Shown: positions 51,888 to 60,041, counted from the first letter of the stretch. The stretch: 63,249 bases of DNA from Bacteroidota bacterium (GCA_019637975.1 JAHBUR010000024.1:1-63249); one strand, 5' to 3'. Translations and numbers: made by a program. The notes: a model not told the origin generated them from the sequence alone.

Positions 51888-52649
51888 TCACTTTCCGAAC
51901 TTGGCAATCAGGGTGTTGCGCCGTGTTTCGCCATTTCGGTACGAAAGGTCGGAGGGGATTCTCGCTCCACCTGCAACTTTTTGCCAGTCGAATGACACTC
52001 TGCTCTCCGAAATAGCAATCACGCGAAACGAATAGTATTGGTTGTCCCAAGTCCACACTACATAGACATTCTCAGGCTCGGCAGATACGCGGCGTGCTGA
52101 AGACCAAGCTGTCGGGGAAATAGCATGACGTTCCGGAAAATCATCCCTCTGCCCCAAGTCTTGAATATCTGAATCGTCTCTGACGATAAATTCCGACCCT
52201 TCATCACTGATCGAGAAATATACATCAGCTCCTTCATCGGCGAAGCTCACGACATCTTCCGAAGAAAAATCAAAGCCCGACTTGTTCGGGAAACTCTCCT
52301 TGTCGTGAAGAATGACTTCATTCGCTTCGGGCTCCTGTCGGGTGTCCGCCCGATTAATAACAACAACGGGCGCGGGTTGCACAGGAAGGATGCAAACCGT
52401 CCCTCCTATCAACACCGGTGGCGGAGGTACAATCGGATGCGGATGCACGGGCGGCCGAGGTGTTTCAGGGGGCGGCGGCGGAGTTGCCGGTTGTTCGGCC
52501 GGACGTGTTTCCGCCGGACGTCCGCCCGGATTTCGGGAACCGGTCTCGGTTGTTGCCGGATCCCGCGTGTTCCCGATTTTCCTCTGGCCATATCCATCTA
52601 TGGCAACGAATAATGTTGCCACTGCAATTGTCAACACGATTGTCTTCAT
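51888..52649 (-). CDS. Secreted proline-rich protein sharing a C-terminal domain with 52872-53678
   Basis: A 253-residue exported protein of no recognised family. ATG 52649 (MKTIVLTIAVATLFVAIDGYGQ) gives a good signal peptide; the frame is open to 52718 but that start adds nothing. Residues about 24-85 are rich in Pro, Thr and Arg (PATPPPPPETPRPPVHPH). The C-terminal 135 residues match the lipoprotein upstream: DSDIQDLGQ against DTDIQDMGP, and VYVVWTWDNQYYSFRVIAIS against TYVVWTWDDHYAKFRVSNIS. This shared, aromatic-rich domain may bind a ligand or a surface partner. Confidence 0.75.
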   Translation of the reverse strand: MKTIVLTIAVATLFVAIDGYGQRKIGNTRDPATTETGSRNPGGRPAETRPAEQPATPPPPPETPRPPVHPHPIVPPPPVLIGGTVCILPVQPAPVVVINRADTRQEPEANEVILHDKESFPNKSGFDFSSEDVVSFADEGADVYFSISDEGSEFIVRDDSDIQDLGQRDDFPERHAISPTAWSSARRVSAEPENVYVVWTWDNQYYSFRVIAISESRVSFDWQKVAGGARIPSDLSYRNGETRRNTLIAKFGK

Positions 52650-52871
52650 GGTATTTCTCTCTATGTATGTGAGACAAAGAACGCGCAAAAACAAACAATG
52701 GAGAACGGCACCACTCATCCGGCCACCATCAAGTCCGTACGAGCGGCACCTGCTTCTCCACTGTATTCAACGTGCCCCGCCTCTGCTCGTTCACTTCACA
52801 CACCACTTCACCCTAACCAACCACTCAGCCACAACAACACCATCAGCACCGGGGCAACGTTGAGATGTCCA

Positions 52872-53678
52872 TTATCGCTGATGATCAGAATGTACGGTCG
52901 TCCTCTCTCCTCCTGCACCTTTTCCCGCCTTCAGCATCGGGTTTGATTGCTGCAACTGATACGCCCAATCGAAGGTTACCCTGCTTGGCGAAATATTCGA
53001 CACTCTGAACTTCGCATAATGATCATCCCACGTCCAGACAACATACGTATGGCCGGGAATAAGTTGCACGTCCCGCGTCGGCGACCATCCTGAATTCGGC
53101 GCTTCCCGAATATCAAGAATTGAGTTCGTCGGACCCATATCCTGAATGTCCGTATCGCTGCGGACGTTCATGTAGTACGTGCCCTGATAATTTTCAAAGT
53201 ACATGTCTGCATACAAATCGTTGTACGGCACAACTGCATAGCGCGAGAAATCGTAGCCCGACGTTGCCGTAACCCGCCTGTAATCGTCCAGCACAACTCC
53301 ATATCCTTCGGGACGGGGAACATCGTAGATAACATCCCGGCTCAACTCGCTTTCGTTGCCGTCGTAGTCGTACGCCGTTACCGCATAGTAATATGTTGCA
53401 CCGTTTCGTGCGTCGGTATCTTTGAAGTACGGCGTTCGGACCGAACCGATCAGATCGTAGCGGCCGTTGTACGACCCGCTCACGAATACGTTGTAGCCGG
53501 CAACATCGCCTTCCCGGTTCTTCTTCCAGAACAATTCAATGAAGTTGTCGCCGGTTTCCGTCCACAATCCGGTCGGAGGTGAGGGAGGTGAATAATCGGC
53601 AATATCGTTGACGAGCTGCTGACAGCCGCTGGCAAACAATATCAAGATTACAACCCACATCGCTTTCAGACTTTTCAC
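52872..53678 (-). CDS. Lipoprotein with fibronectin III domain and shared WTWD domain
   Basis: A 268-residue lipoprotein with signal MKSLKAMWVVILILFASGC, so Cys19 is probably lipidated. Residues about 33-120 form a fibronectin type III-like domain (PPTGLWTETGDNFIELFWKK, then YYYAVTAYDYDGNESELS). Residues about 135-250 form a domain shared with the protein at 51888-52649, centred on TDIQDMG and YVVWTWDDHY. The two genes are in the same direction 222 bases apart and probably arose by duplication of this domain. Function unknown; a surface or periplasmic structural role is likely. Confidence 0.78.
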   Translation of the reverse strand: MKSLKAMWVVILILFASGCQQLVNDIADYSPPSPPTGLWTETGDNFIELFWKKNREGDVAGYNVFVSGSYNGRYDLIGSVRTPYFKDTDARNGATYYYAVTAYDYDGNESELSRDVIYDVPRPEGYGVVLDDYRRVTATSGYDFSRYAVVPYNDLYADMYFENYQGTYYMNVRSDTDIQDMGPTNSILDIREAPNSGWSPTRDVQLIPGHTYVVWTWDDHYAKFRVSNISPSRVTFDWAYQLQQSNPMLKAGKGAGGERTTVHSDHQR

Positions 53679-53878
53679 AGTTTGCTCCTTGTTGTTGACC
53701 GGAATCTTACAAACAGCTAACTGTGTTAACGCAAAGCGTGTGCCACCACGAAAACAAGGCGGTTTGAGGGATGAAGAAAGGATTGGAACGCCAAAGTGTA
53801 GCTTCAGGTATGCAGTCGTCTAAAATGGAGGACGCAGAATTTCTGCCACAGTAGGAATATTGAGGGAATTGCGAACTC

Positions 53879-55162
53879 TCAATTCCAGTATACCCGGCCG
53901 TTATTGAAAACCCCGACTGCCTTTCCGCGCAAAACATATCCACTGAAGGGAGAGTTCTTCGACTTCGATTTGAATTTCTGCACATCAACCTTCCACTCGA
54001 ACGAAGGGTCAAGTAGAGTGAGGTTGGCGGATTCCCCTTCTTGAATTTTGATTTGGGGGAGATGGAGAATGCGCCGGGGATTTGTCGAGAATTTTTCCAC
54101 GAGTTGGTAGAGCGACAGGATATTCTTCTCGAACAGCTCTGTGATTGCCAATCCGATTGCCGTCTCTAATCCCACGATGCCGAACGGCGCCTGCTGGAAT
54201 TCCACCTGCTTCTCATCAAATGAATGCGGGGCATGATCCGTTGCAATCACGTCTATCGTTCCATCCTTCAGTCCTTCTTTCATCGCTTCAACATCATCTT
54301 GTGAGCGGAGGGGCGGATTCATCTTCGTGTTTGTGTCGTACGTCCGGACTGCGTCATCCGTCAACGTGAAATGATGGGGCGTGACTTCGCATGTAACGTG
54401 CAGCCCCTTCCTCTTCGCCTCTCTCACCAACTCTACACAACCGGCGGTGCTCATATGCGCAACATGATATTGCGAGTTGGTGTAACGGGCAAGCTGAATA
54501 TCCCGCGCCACCATCAAATCCTCGGCAATCGAAGGCATTCCGGGCAAACCGAGTGTTGTCGAGTTGAAGCCTTCATTCATCACGCCTCCTTTCGTCAGCG
54601 GCAAATCCTGTGCATGCTGTATGACGGGTTTTTTGAACATGCTTGCATATTCGAGAGCCCGGCGCATGATCTCAGCATCATGAACGGGGTCGCCATCATC
54701 GGTAAACGCGACGGCTCCCGCCGAGGCAAGCTCGGCAAGCGGGGCGAGATGTTCCCCTTTTCTTCCGAGAGTAACGGCAGCAATCGGATACACATCAACC
54801 AATCCGTTCAGCGCAACTTTTGCTCTTTCGTGTATGAACTTGATCACCGATTCGTCGTCGATGGCAGGTTTTGTGTTCGGCATGCACGCTACTGCTGTAA
54901 ACCCGCCCGCCGCCGCAGACGTACATCCGGTGAGAATGGTTTCTTTATGTTCAAACCCGGGCTCCCGCAAATGAACATGCATGTCAAAGAAACCCGGAGC
55001 GATGATTTTCCCTTTCAGGTCAACCGACTGAATCGAACCGGAGGCTGAGATGTTCTGCGCAAGTTTTTCAATCCTTCCATCAACAATATGAATATCGCAG
55101 GTCTCATCCCGCCCTGAAGCGGGATCTATCAAACGTCCGTTTTTTAGCAGGATGTTCATCAT
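53879..55162 (-). CDS. pyrC: Dihydroorotase
   Basis: A 427-residue class I dihydroorotase that cyclises carbamoyl aspartate in pyrimidine synthesis. Metal-site motifs are visible: FDMHVHLREPGFEHKETI near the N-terminus, H in the VIQHAQDLPL segment, and VIATDHAPHSFDEKQ with the catalytic Asp. The start is ATG 55162 (or 55159), chosen over the longer frame to 55237 because homologues begin near ILLKNGRLIDP. It follows pyrB by 28 bases and lies in the PyrR-controlled operon. Confidence 0.95.
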   Translation of the reverse strand: MMNILLKNGRLIDPASGRDETCDIHIVDGRIEKLAQNISASGSIQSVDLKGKIIAPGFFDMHVHLREPGFEHKETILTGCTSAAAGGFTAVACMPNTKPAIDDESVIKFIHERAKVALNGLVDVYPIAAVTLGRKGEHLAPLAELASAGAVAFTDDGDPVHDAEIMRRALEYASMFKKPVIQHAQDLPLTKGGVMNEGFNSTTLGLPGMPSIAEDLMVARDIQLARYTNSQYHVAHMSTAGCVELVREAKRKGLHVTCEVTPHHFTLTDDAVRTYDTNTKMNPPLRSQDDVEAMKEGLKDGTIDVIATDHAPHSFDEKQVEFQQAPFGIVGLETAIGLAITELFEKNILSLYQLVEKFSTNPRRILHLPQIKIQEGESANLTLLDPSFEWKVDVQKFKSKSKNSPFSGYVLRGKAVGVFNNGRVYWN

Positions 55163-55190
55163 GGAATCTTTCGTAGTCAGAGTTATGTTT

Positions 55191-56111
55191 TTAGTTTCTT
55201 GTTCCCAACAGATACAGCACGGCCATCCGAACTGCAACGCCGTTCAGAACTTGCTGCAGGATAACTGAATTCTCGCTATCGGCCACATCGGCGGAAATTT
55301 CCACATCCCGGTTAATGGGGCCGGGATGCATGATCACAACGTCACGTCCAGTCTTGTCCAATCGCTGGCGCGTAATGCCGTAGTAGTTGTGATACTCTCG
55401 AATCGAAGGGAACAATCTCCCCGCATCCCGCTCCAACTGAATACGGAGAATGTTCAATGCATCCACTTTCGGAAGTACGTCATCGATATGATTATACACA
55501 TCCACGCCAAGCCGCTCGACGTCACGGGGAATCAATGTTGCCGGGCCGCAGACGGAAACCTTCGCCCCCATCGTCTTCAGTCCGTAAATGTTCGAGCGGG
55601 CAACGCGGCTGTGGGTAATGTCACCGACAATGCAGACATGCAGGCCCTGGAGTCTTTCGAATTTCTCGCGGAGAGTGTACATATCGAGCAGAGCCTGCGT
55701 CGGGTGTTCGTGCCCGCCGTCTCCCGCGTTGATCACAGCCGATTCAATGACGGTTGAGAGATAGTGCGGTGCCCCGGAAGCAGCGTGCCGCATCACTACC
55801 ATATCTATTTTCATTGCTTCGATGTTGCGGGCCGTATCTTTCAGCGTTTCGCCTTTCGATACGCTGGAGCCTGCGGCTTGAAATCCCAACACATCGGCAG
55901 AGAGCCTCCGTTCGGCAAGCTCGAATGAGAGCCTCGTGCGTGTTGAACTCTCGAAGAACAGATTCGCTATTGTCTTGCCTTGTAACGGCGGGACTTTTTT
56001 GATCGGACGCTCGAGAACCTCGCGGAACGACACGGCCGTATCGAGAATAAGCTGAATATCCTCCTTCGGCATTCCGTCGAGTCCGAGCAGATGTTTGCTC
56101 TTTAATGGCAT
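55191..56111 (-). CDS. pyrB: Aspartate carbamoyltransferase catalytic subunit
   Basis: A 306-residue enzyme that joins carbamoyl phosphate to aspartate. The carbamoyl phosphate loop FFESSTRTRLSFELAERRL, the HPTQALLDMYTLRE segment and HPGPINRDVEI are all present. ATG 56111 (MPLKSKHLLGLDGM) is preferred to the in-frame start at 56150. It lies between pyrR and pyrC, as in many pyr operons. A hairpin-forming repeat occupies the 81-base gap to pyrR. Confidence 0.96.
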   Translation of the reverse strand: MPLKSKHLLGLDGMPKEDIQLILDTAVSFREVLERPIKKVPPLQGKTIANLFFESSTRTRLSFELAERRLSADVLGFQAAGSSVSKGETLKDTARNIEAMKIDMVVMRHAASGAPHYLSTVIESAVINAGDGGHEHPTQALLDMYTLREKFERLQGLHVCIVGDITHSRVARSNIYGLKTMGAKVSVCGPATLIPRDVERLGVDVYNHIDDVLPKVDALNILRIQLERDAGRLFPSIREYHNYYGITRQRLDKTGRDVVIMHPGPINRDVEISADVADSENSVILQQVLNGVAVRMAVLYLLGTRN

Positions 56112-56131
56112 AGTCTGTTTGGATTTAGTTG

Positions 56132-56188
56132 CCACTGAGGCACAGAGCACACAGAGTTCCTCTGCGACTCTCTGCGTCTCCGCGGTGG
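56132..56188. repeat. Imperfect hairpin repeat between pyrR and pyrB
   Basis: CCACTGAGGCACAGAG and its imperfect complement CTCTGCGTCTCCGCGGTGG end a 57-base inverted repeat with several G-U type mismatches. The CAGAG/CTCTG-rich arms resemble small dispersed repeats I have seen in related genomes (recollection, not checked). It lies in the transcribed gap of the pyr operon and ends 4 bases from the pyrR stop. Confidence 0.6.
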
Positions 56189-56192
56189 TTTT

Positions 56193-56744
56193 TCATTCAG
56201 GAATTTCGGGATGCATGAGCAACACTTCATCTTCTCCATCTATTTCCTTCAGGTGGACTCTGATCGATTCTCCGGCTGATGTCGGCACATTCTTTCCGAC
56301 AAAATCGGCTTTGATGGGAAGTTGGCGATGTCCGCGGTCAACCAGAACGGCAAGCTGTATGCTGCGCGGCCTGCCGATATCCGTCAAACCGTCGAGCGCT
56401 GCTCGGATGGTCCTGCCGGTGTATAGCACATCATCCACCAGCACAACATCCTTCCCGTTGATGTCGAACAAGATGTCGGTTCCCTTCATTTCCGGCTGTT
56501 CTAACTTGCCTAACAAGTCGTCACGATAGAGTGTGATATCAAGAAAGCCGATGTTGAGCTTGACTTCCTCGACGGCCTCTATTCTCGACGCAACTCGTTT
56601 CGCCAGCGGTTCGCCCCGTGTGCGGATGCCGACGATGACAATGTTGCCCGCGCCTTTGTTCTTTTCCAGAATTTCATGCGCAAGACGCGTGATCGTTCGT
56701 TCCATTCCCGAAGCATCGATGATCTTGGCTTTGAGTTTTCTCAT
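56193..56744 (-). CDS. pyrR: Bifunctional pyr operon regulator / uracil phosphoribosyltransferase
   Basis: A 183-residue type I phosphoribosyltransferase-fold protein. The PRPP loop is [19 protein letters not shown], and [18 protein letters not shown] precedes it. PyrR binds UMP and then a specific RNA hairpin in pyr leaders to cause early termination; it also can salvage uracil. ATG 56744 has AAAGGA 7 bases upstream and matches the family start. A PyrR-type RNA hairpin and a terminator lie in its own leader (56850-56952), so autoregulation is strongly suggested. Confidence 0.95.
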   Translation of the reverse strand: MRKLKAKIIDASGMERTITRLAHEILEKNKGAGNIVIVGIRTRGEPLAKRVASRIEAVEEVKLNIGFLDITLYRDDLLGKLEQPEMKGTDILFDINGKDVVLVDDVLYTGRTIRAALDGLTDIGRPRSIQLAVLVDRGHRQLPIKADFVGKNVPTSAGESIRVHLKEIDGEDEVLLMHPEIPE

Positions 56745-56764
56745 TGCATATCCTTTCGAAAGAC

Positions 56765-56836
56765 AACCGCGAAGACGCGAAGGCACGAAGAAGTTTGGGG
56801 GAGAAGAATACTTCGCGTCTTTGTGTCTTCGCGGTT
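56765..56836. repeat. Long hairpin repeat in the pyrR leader
   Basis: The 26-base arms 56765-56790 and 56811-56836 are complementary except at four positions, all of which allow G-U pairs, around a 20-base loop. It lies between the attenuator terminator and the pyrR ribosome site. It belongs to the same kind of repeat as 56132-56188 and may affect message stability or translation. Confidence 0.7.
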
Positions 56837-56849
56837 TTCTTTTTCCTGA

Positions 56850-56886
56850 AAAATAAAAAACCTCGCATCCCTTGCGGGACCGAGGT
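56850..56886 (-). terminator. Attenuator terminator in the pyrR leader
   Basis: On the minus strand ACCTCG (complement of 56881-56886) pairs with CGAGGT (complement of 56860-56865), with an inner CCC/GGG stem around GCAA, followed by TTTTTTATTT. It lies 106 bases before the pyrR start, just after the PyrR-type hairpin, so it is the regulated terminator. Confidence 0.82.
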
Positions 56887-56918
56887 CTGAAGAAATCTGA
56901 AATCTGTAATCATCTTTT

Positions 56919-56952
56919 CCCTTGCCTGCCTCTCTGTGCAGGATTTAAAGGG
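56919..56952 (-). promoter_or_regulatory. PyrR-binding (anti-antiterminator) RNA hairpin
   Basis: On the minus strand the leader forms a lower stem CCCTT/AAGGG, an internal bulge TAAAT against C, an upper stem CCTGC/GCAGG and the loop ACAGAGAG. This two-stem form, with the AGAGAGGC sequence at loop and stem, is the known PyrR recognition element of pyr attenuators. It lies 32 bases before the terminator hairpin. With UMP bound, PyrR would hold this hairpin and allow termination. Confidence 0.75.
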
Positions 56953-56973
56953 TGAAAGGTATTGCGTTATTTT

Positions 56974-57046
56974 GTGGACGCTGCGGCCCGCCTGCGTGCA
57001 AGCACTTCGGCGGGTGTAGATTTGCAGCATTTCGTGGACGCTGCGG
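56974..57046. repeat. Direct repeat of the tRNA-Val 3' end flanking a GC-rich hairpin
   Basis: GTGGACGCTGCGG occurs at 57034-57046, mostly the last bases of tRNA-Val, and again at 56974-56986. Between them CCCGCC (56987-56992) pairs with GGCGGG (57009-57014). It may be a scar of a past integration at the tRNA, or a processing structure after the tRNA. Confidence 0.5.
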
Positions 57047-57109
57047 GATTTGAACCTGCGACCTTACGCGTGTGAGGCGTACGCTCTGAACCAACTGAGC
57101 TAAGCGTCC
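57035..57109 (-). tRNA. tRNA-Val (CAC)
   Basis: On the minus strand: acceptor GGACGCT with AGCGTCC and discriminator A, D-arm AGCTCAGTTGGTTCAGAGC, anticodon stem TACGC/GCGTA with loop CTCACAC giving anticodon CAC, and T-arm with GGTTCAAATCC. The gene is 75 bases without an encoded CCA. The pyr leader follows it on the same strand. Confidence 0.95.
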
Positions 57110-57162
57110 GTGTTTTTCAAAGAAATTCGGGCAGTTTTTCTATTCGCTGGTGCCCTTCAGTA

Positions 57163-57355
57163 TCAAGTGTTGAACGATTTTTCAACAATTCTCTCAACAC
57201 CTGCCTCTGTCAAACGGAACGACCCTCGCACTCAATCAGGGCACTTCCGATGCCTTGCAGTTGTACGGGGGTCATTCACAATCTTTTCGATTTCGGAAGT
57301 TTTTGACTGTTCAACTGCAACACCAAGATACAAAACGAAAGAGAGCAGTGCAAGT
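57163..57355 (-). pseudogene. Decayed gene fragment with internal stop
   Basis: The minus strand between the island and tRNA-Val has a frame reading INELALLSFVLYLGVAVEQS and on to ARHRKCPD. A TGA at 57232-57234 then interrupts it, and it resumes VRGSFRLTEAGVERIVEKS to a stop at 57163-57165. RLTEAG followed by VERI is typical of the end of winged-helix domains. There is no start codon in frame. It looks like the remains of a small helical protein; the family was not recognised. Confidence 0.4.
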
Positions 57356-57847
57356 TCATTTATAGCCTTTTTGCCTTAGTGCTTTCTTCACAGCATCCAT
57401 TGTTGTACCGAGGTCGCTTGCAATGTGCCTGAACAATCCATCGAACTTATGGCTTTCGTTGCTGCTTTCATACGTGAGATTGTAGCACACGCGGCACCTG
57501 AAGTGAATAGCCCCCGAAGGCAGGTAGAGTTTCGCACAACGCCTCGAACACCTCGGACACATGAACCAGAACCTCTCACCCCCGAAGTTCGTGGATGTGG
57601 CTTCGAGCCGTACCTTGTCGTTGACGTTGACTTTCTCACCCTCGAACGTTGTGCTGGTGTAGCACAATGTGATGAAGTAGCTTGCCAAATCTACGTAGTA
57701 GGAAATAGAGGCTCTCTTTTCCCCTGTGACGGTGTTTGTCCACTGAAGCGACCAGTAACCCTGCCTCAGGATTTTTTGTTTTTGCAGCCGGTAGATGTCC
57801 AGCTTCAGGCCGTCTTCAACTACCGGACGCCAGCCGTGTCTCCCCAT
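57356..57847 (-). CDS. Zinc-ribbon protein of unknown function
   Basis: A 163-residue protein. Its centre has a zinc ribbon: FWFMCPRCSRRCAKLYLP followed by FRCRVCYNLTYESSNES, with two CxxC pairs 18 residues apart. Similar small proteins with GGER-F-CPxC and the C-x-x-C-(Y/H)-x-L-x-Y-x-S pattern occur in many bacteria, often near mobile genes (recollection); none has a known function. The last 30 residues may form a helix-turn-helix (IASDLGTTMDAVKKALRQ). It overlaps the end of the small gene upstream by 28 bases and is the last gene of a five-gene operon. Confidence 0.75.
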   Translation of the reverse strand: MGRHGWRPVVEDGLKLDIYRLQKQKILRQGYWSLQWTNTVTGEKRASISYYVDLASYFITLCYTSTTFEGEKVNVNDKVRLEATSTNFGGERFWFMCPRCSRRCAKLYLPSGAIHFRCRVCYNLTYESSNESHKFDGLFRHIASDLGTTMDAVKKALRQKGYK

Positions 57848-57972
57848 TGTTTTGCACCCTTCGTGTTGCGATAGTTCCTAAATACTATGGGTTTTTCAAT
57901 CAGTTCTTCCCTCGAAATTTCATCATTTTCTATCACTTCGCCCGAAACGTAAACGGTTTTACACGGTTTCAT
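57820..57972 (-). CDS. Small unknown protein (50 residues)
   Basis: A 50-residue soluble protein with acidic centre (VSGEVIENDEISREELIEKP) and basic C-terminus. I do not recognise it. The start is fixed by a four-base ATGA overlap with the gene upstream (57969-58220), strong evidence that it is translated. A longer frame from 58023 exists but lacks that logic. It overlaps the zinc-ribbon gene downstream. Confidence 0.65.
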   Translation of the reverse strand: MKPCKTVYVSGEVIENDEISREELIEKPIVFRNYRNTKGAKQWGDTAGVR

Positions 57973-58220
57973 AGACCCGATTTGAAAACAGTTGACAGCA
58001 ACTTTTCCCCATCCCGTGTCCACCCCCTGAGCAATTCGCTTAACTCGTGGAACTCATGCTGCGAAATTTCGCCCGACGTAAACCGGTCAAAAGCCGTTTC
58101 CAAAAACTCCTGAGCGGCAAATGTCAACACCTCACCGAAGTGTTCAGTTGGGGATCTGGTCACCTCCTTCTCCTGAGAGAATTTCTCCCGTTGTCCGGTC
58201 AACGCGTTCGTATTTCGCAT
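57969..58220 (-). CDS. Unknown 83-residue protein of the island operon
   Basis: An 83-residue, mostly helical, charged protein (FAAQEFLETAFDRFTSGEIS, then HEFHELSELLRGWTRDGEK). No known family. ATG 58220 has AGAGGA about 7 bases upstream, but this start makes a 77-base overlap with the preceding gene in another frame. A GTG near the GEVLTFAAQ stretch would avoid most of the overlap and also has a GGTGAGG site. So the gene is likely real and its start uncertain. Confidence 0.6.
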   Translation of the reverse strand: MRNTNALTGQREKFSQEKEVTRSPTEHFGEVLTFAAQEFLETAFDRFTSGEISQHEFHELSELLRGWTRDGEKLLSTVFKSGL

Positions 58221-58620
58221 GCCTTTTCCTCTCCAAGTCTTGTATGACTGTATAAACAGTATAGTCGTTAATAGGGGGTAGCGTTTCTCCCTCGTGAAAT
58301 GCGAGGTACTCCGCAAGTGCCGCGTTGTGCCTCTCATTCACCATCACACTCATGCTGCCTACCCATTCCCGTAGTTGCTCAATAGCTACAATCATCTCCA
58401 CCGCGTTGTTGAAACAGAAGCGGATTTTGTCCCCGTTATGCTGAAGAGTGAGGTTCACCGTTGGCCGTAGGTGACTTTCGGGAGTGTCGGCAATCCAAAC
58501 GGAAGCGGCAAAGCTATACTTGTCACTCACCCGGATGTTCTCGTGCCTGAGCAGCTTCTTGGGAATGTACTTCTGCCGCTCCTGCTTCATTACTGCCTTG
58601 TAAGAGACCCCCTTCTTCAC
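58144..58620 (-). CDS. Unknown 158-residue protein of the island operon
   Basis: A 158-residue soluble protein of no recognised family. A basic start (KAVMKQERQKYIPKKLL) is followed by a beta-rich part (TVNLTLQHNGDKIRFCFNN) and a helical C-terminal half. The start is GTG 58620, sharing a base with the TAG stop of the upstream gene (TAGTG), so translation is coupled. It overlaps the next gene by 77 bases if that gene starts at 58220. Confidence 0.68.
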   Translation of the reverse strand: MKKGVSYKAVMKQERQKYIPKKLLRHENIRVSDKYSFAASVWIADTPESHLRPTVNLTLQHNGDKIRFCFNNAVEMIVAIEQLREWVGSMSVMVNERHNAALAEYLAFHEGETLPPINDYTVYTVIQDLERKRHAKYERVDRTTGEILSGEGGDQIPN

Positions 58621-59045
58621 TACGCTGCCTCCGCAAAGAGTGAGAGTTGCGGGACGGGTTTCGGGACAATCGGCACAATAGGAGCCGAAACCGGAGGCGT
58701 GTCCAAGTCCTTGCCAAAACAGGACAGAGGAAGGAAGATTTGCCGTTCCAGTTGGTTCTTCTTGAAGTGAAGAAACTTGCCGTGCTTCAAGACGCTTTCG
58801 CGTGTGGTGACCAGTGCCCGGTACGTGAGATGAACAACAACACGTTCAAACGTTCCTCGTTTCATCAGATCATAGTTGAAACCAATTGACCCGCCAAACG
58901 CTCGCATGATGCAGTTCTCCCCGCGTTCACAGTGGAACTCGTTGTTGCTGATCCAGCCGATGTTGCGAACTGGTTTGTATTGCTTGCCCGGCAAATGAAG
59001 CTGCACCTCACCGGAAGGTGTTACTGAAATCCGCTCTTCTCGCAT
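58620..59045 (-). CDS. Unknown 141-residue protein heading a five-gene operon
   Basis: A 141-residue protein of no recognised family. It looks beta-rich in the first half (ISVTPSGEVQLHLPGKQYKP and IGWISNNEFHCERGENCIMR), helical and basic after that, with a Pro/Val-rich tail (TPPVSAPIVPIVPKP). ATG 59045 has a strong AGAGGAG site 9 bases upstream, so it is the first gene of the run 59045-57356 and sets its expression. The 140-base gap before it may hold the promoter. Confidence 0.7.
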   Translation of the reverse strand: MREERISVTPSGEVQLHLPGKQYKPVRNIGWISNNEFHCERGENCIMRAFGGSIGFNYDLMKRGTFERVVVHLTYRALVTTRESVLKHGKFLHFKKNQLERQIFLPLSCFGKDLDTPPVSAPIVPIVPKPVPQLSLFAEAA

Positions 59046-59186
59046 GTTGAACTCCTCTGAAAATGAAATTGCCAACCGGAGAACTTGGGGAAACTCCAAT
59101 TGGCAATTCTATTTTCTTTTTCACCCAAGTTTTTCATTGGATGAAAATATACAACGGCGATTTTTGCGTGAATTTTTCCGCGAAAA

Positions 59187-60023
59187 TCAGACTACTAAGA
59201 TCGGCTCGCCATTTCTCCCCTTTCCGAGTTCAATATGAAACCCCTGCCGCTTCGCCTCTTTTGCGACGTCCACGACCACCGCCAAATTCCAGTTTAGCAG
59301 CTTAGCTACTCTCGCTACCGTAGGCTCTCCCTTCATTTCCTTAAGTGTTCTTGTAAATCGGAGAACTTCGCGACGAGGGTACTTTGGCGCCCGATATTTC
59401 CTAGCAAGATCGCTGGGAAGTTTCACTTTTCGTGTGCCGCGAAGACCGCTCAGTTTGCTATTCTCCATCGATTGTAGTTCGTACTTTACAATCGAAGAAG
59501 CATTGGTAATATCAAAGAAGGGAACCTTGAAGAGCAATGGCAAAGCGCGTTTTTTAGCATACTGTTCGAGACCATAGTATATGCCCGCGATAAAAAACCA
59601 CCTTGCCACGTCCTTGAAAGAAGGCGAGCGCACCTCGTTCTTAAAACGCCTAGTCTCATACCTGAAGTACTTTACAACATCGATGAATTCTTCCTGATGT
59701 TTTGCCCATTCGTCTCCGGCCTTCTCAACACTTTCATCCCACCACTTCTTTTCTTGCTCAGTGAGTGCATCCCAACCCTTTTCGATCATTGAGTTCATCT
59801 TCCGGTTTTCCAACCCAAAAAAAGTCAGTTGGTAGTTCTTTGGATATTCTCGTTTAGCCTGAAGGTCCCTCAGGATGACATGCGTCGCCATGTCATCAAC
59901 AGCATGCCCAAACCACTCAACCCAAGTACCCTCAAGAAATTGTCTCCTCGACACTTTTGACCTCGGCCTGCCTCTTCGGCTTGCTTTTTTGAGCGACTTG
60001 TACGTAGCCTTTGCTTGTTTCAT
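59187..60023 (-). CDS. AT-hook-like unknown protein, paralogue B
   Basis: A 278-residue soluble protein of no recognised family, paralogous to the gene just upstream. The N-terminus has an AT-hook-like basic motif (RRGRPRSKVSRRQFLEG). The middle is helical and charged, with FKDVARWFFIAGIYYGLEQY and ITNASSIVKYEL. The C-terminus ends AKRQGFHIELGKGRNGEP plus ILVV and looks like a small winged-helix or DNA-binding domain. ATG 60023 has GGGGAG 8 bases upstream. It lies 18 bases after its paralogue, so both are probably made together. DNA binding is inferred only. Confidence 0.75.
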   Translation of the reverse strand: MKQAKATYKSLKKASRRGRPRSKVSRRQFLEGTWVEWFGHAVDDMATHVILRDLQAKREYPKNYQLTFFGLENRKMNSMIEKGWDALTEQEKKWWDESVEKAGDEWAKHQEEFIDVVKYFRYETRRFKNEVRSPSFKDVARWFFIAGIYYGLEQYAKKRALPLLFKVPFFDITNASSIVKYELQSMENSKLSGLRGTRKVKLPSDLARKYRAPKYPRREVLRFTRTLKEMKGEPTVARVAKLLNWNLAVVVDVAKEAKRQGFHIELGKGRNGEPILVV

Positions 60024-60041
60024 AGACAACACTCCCCAAAT

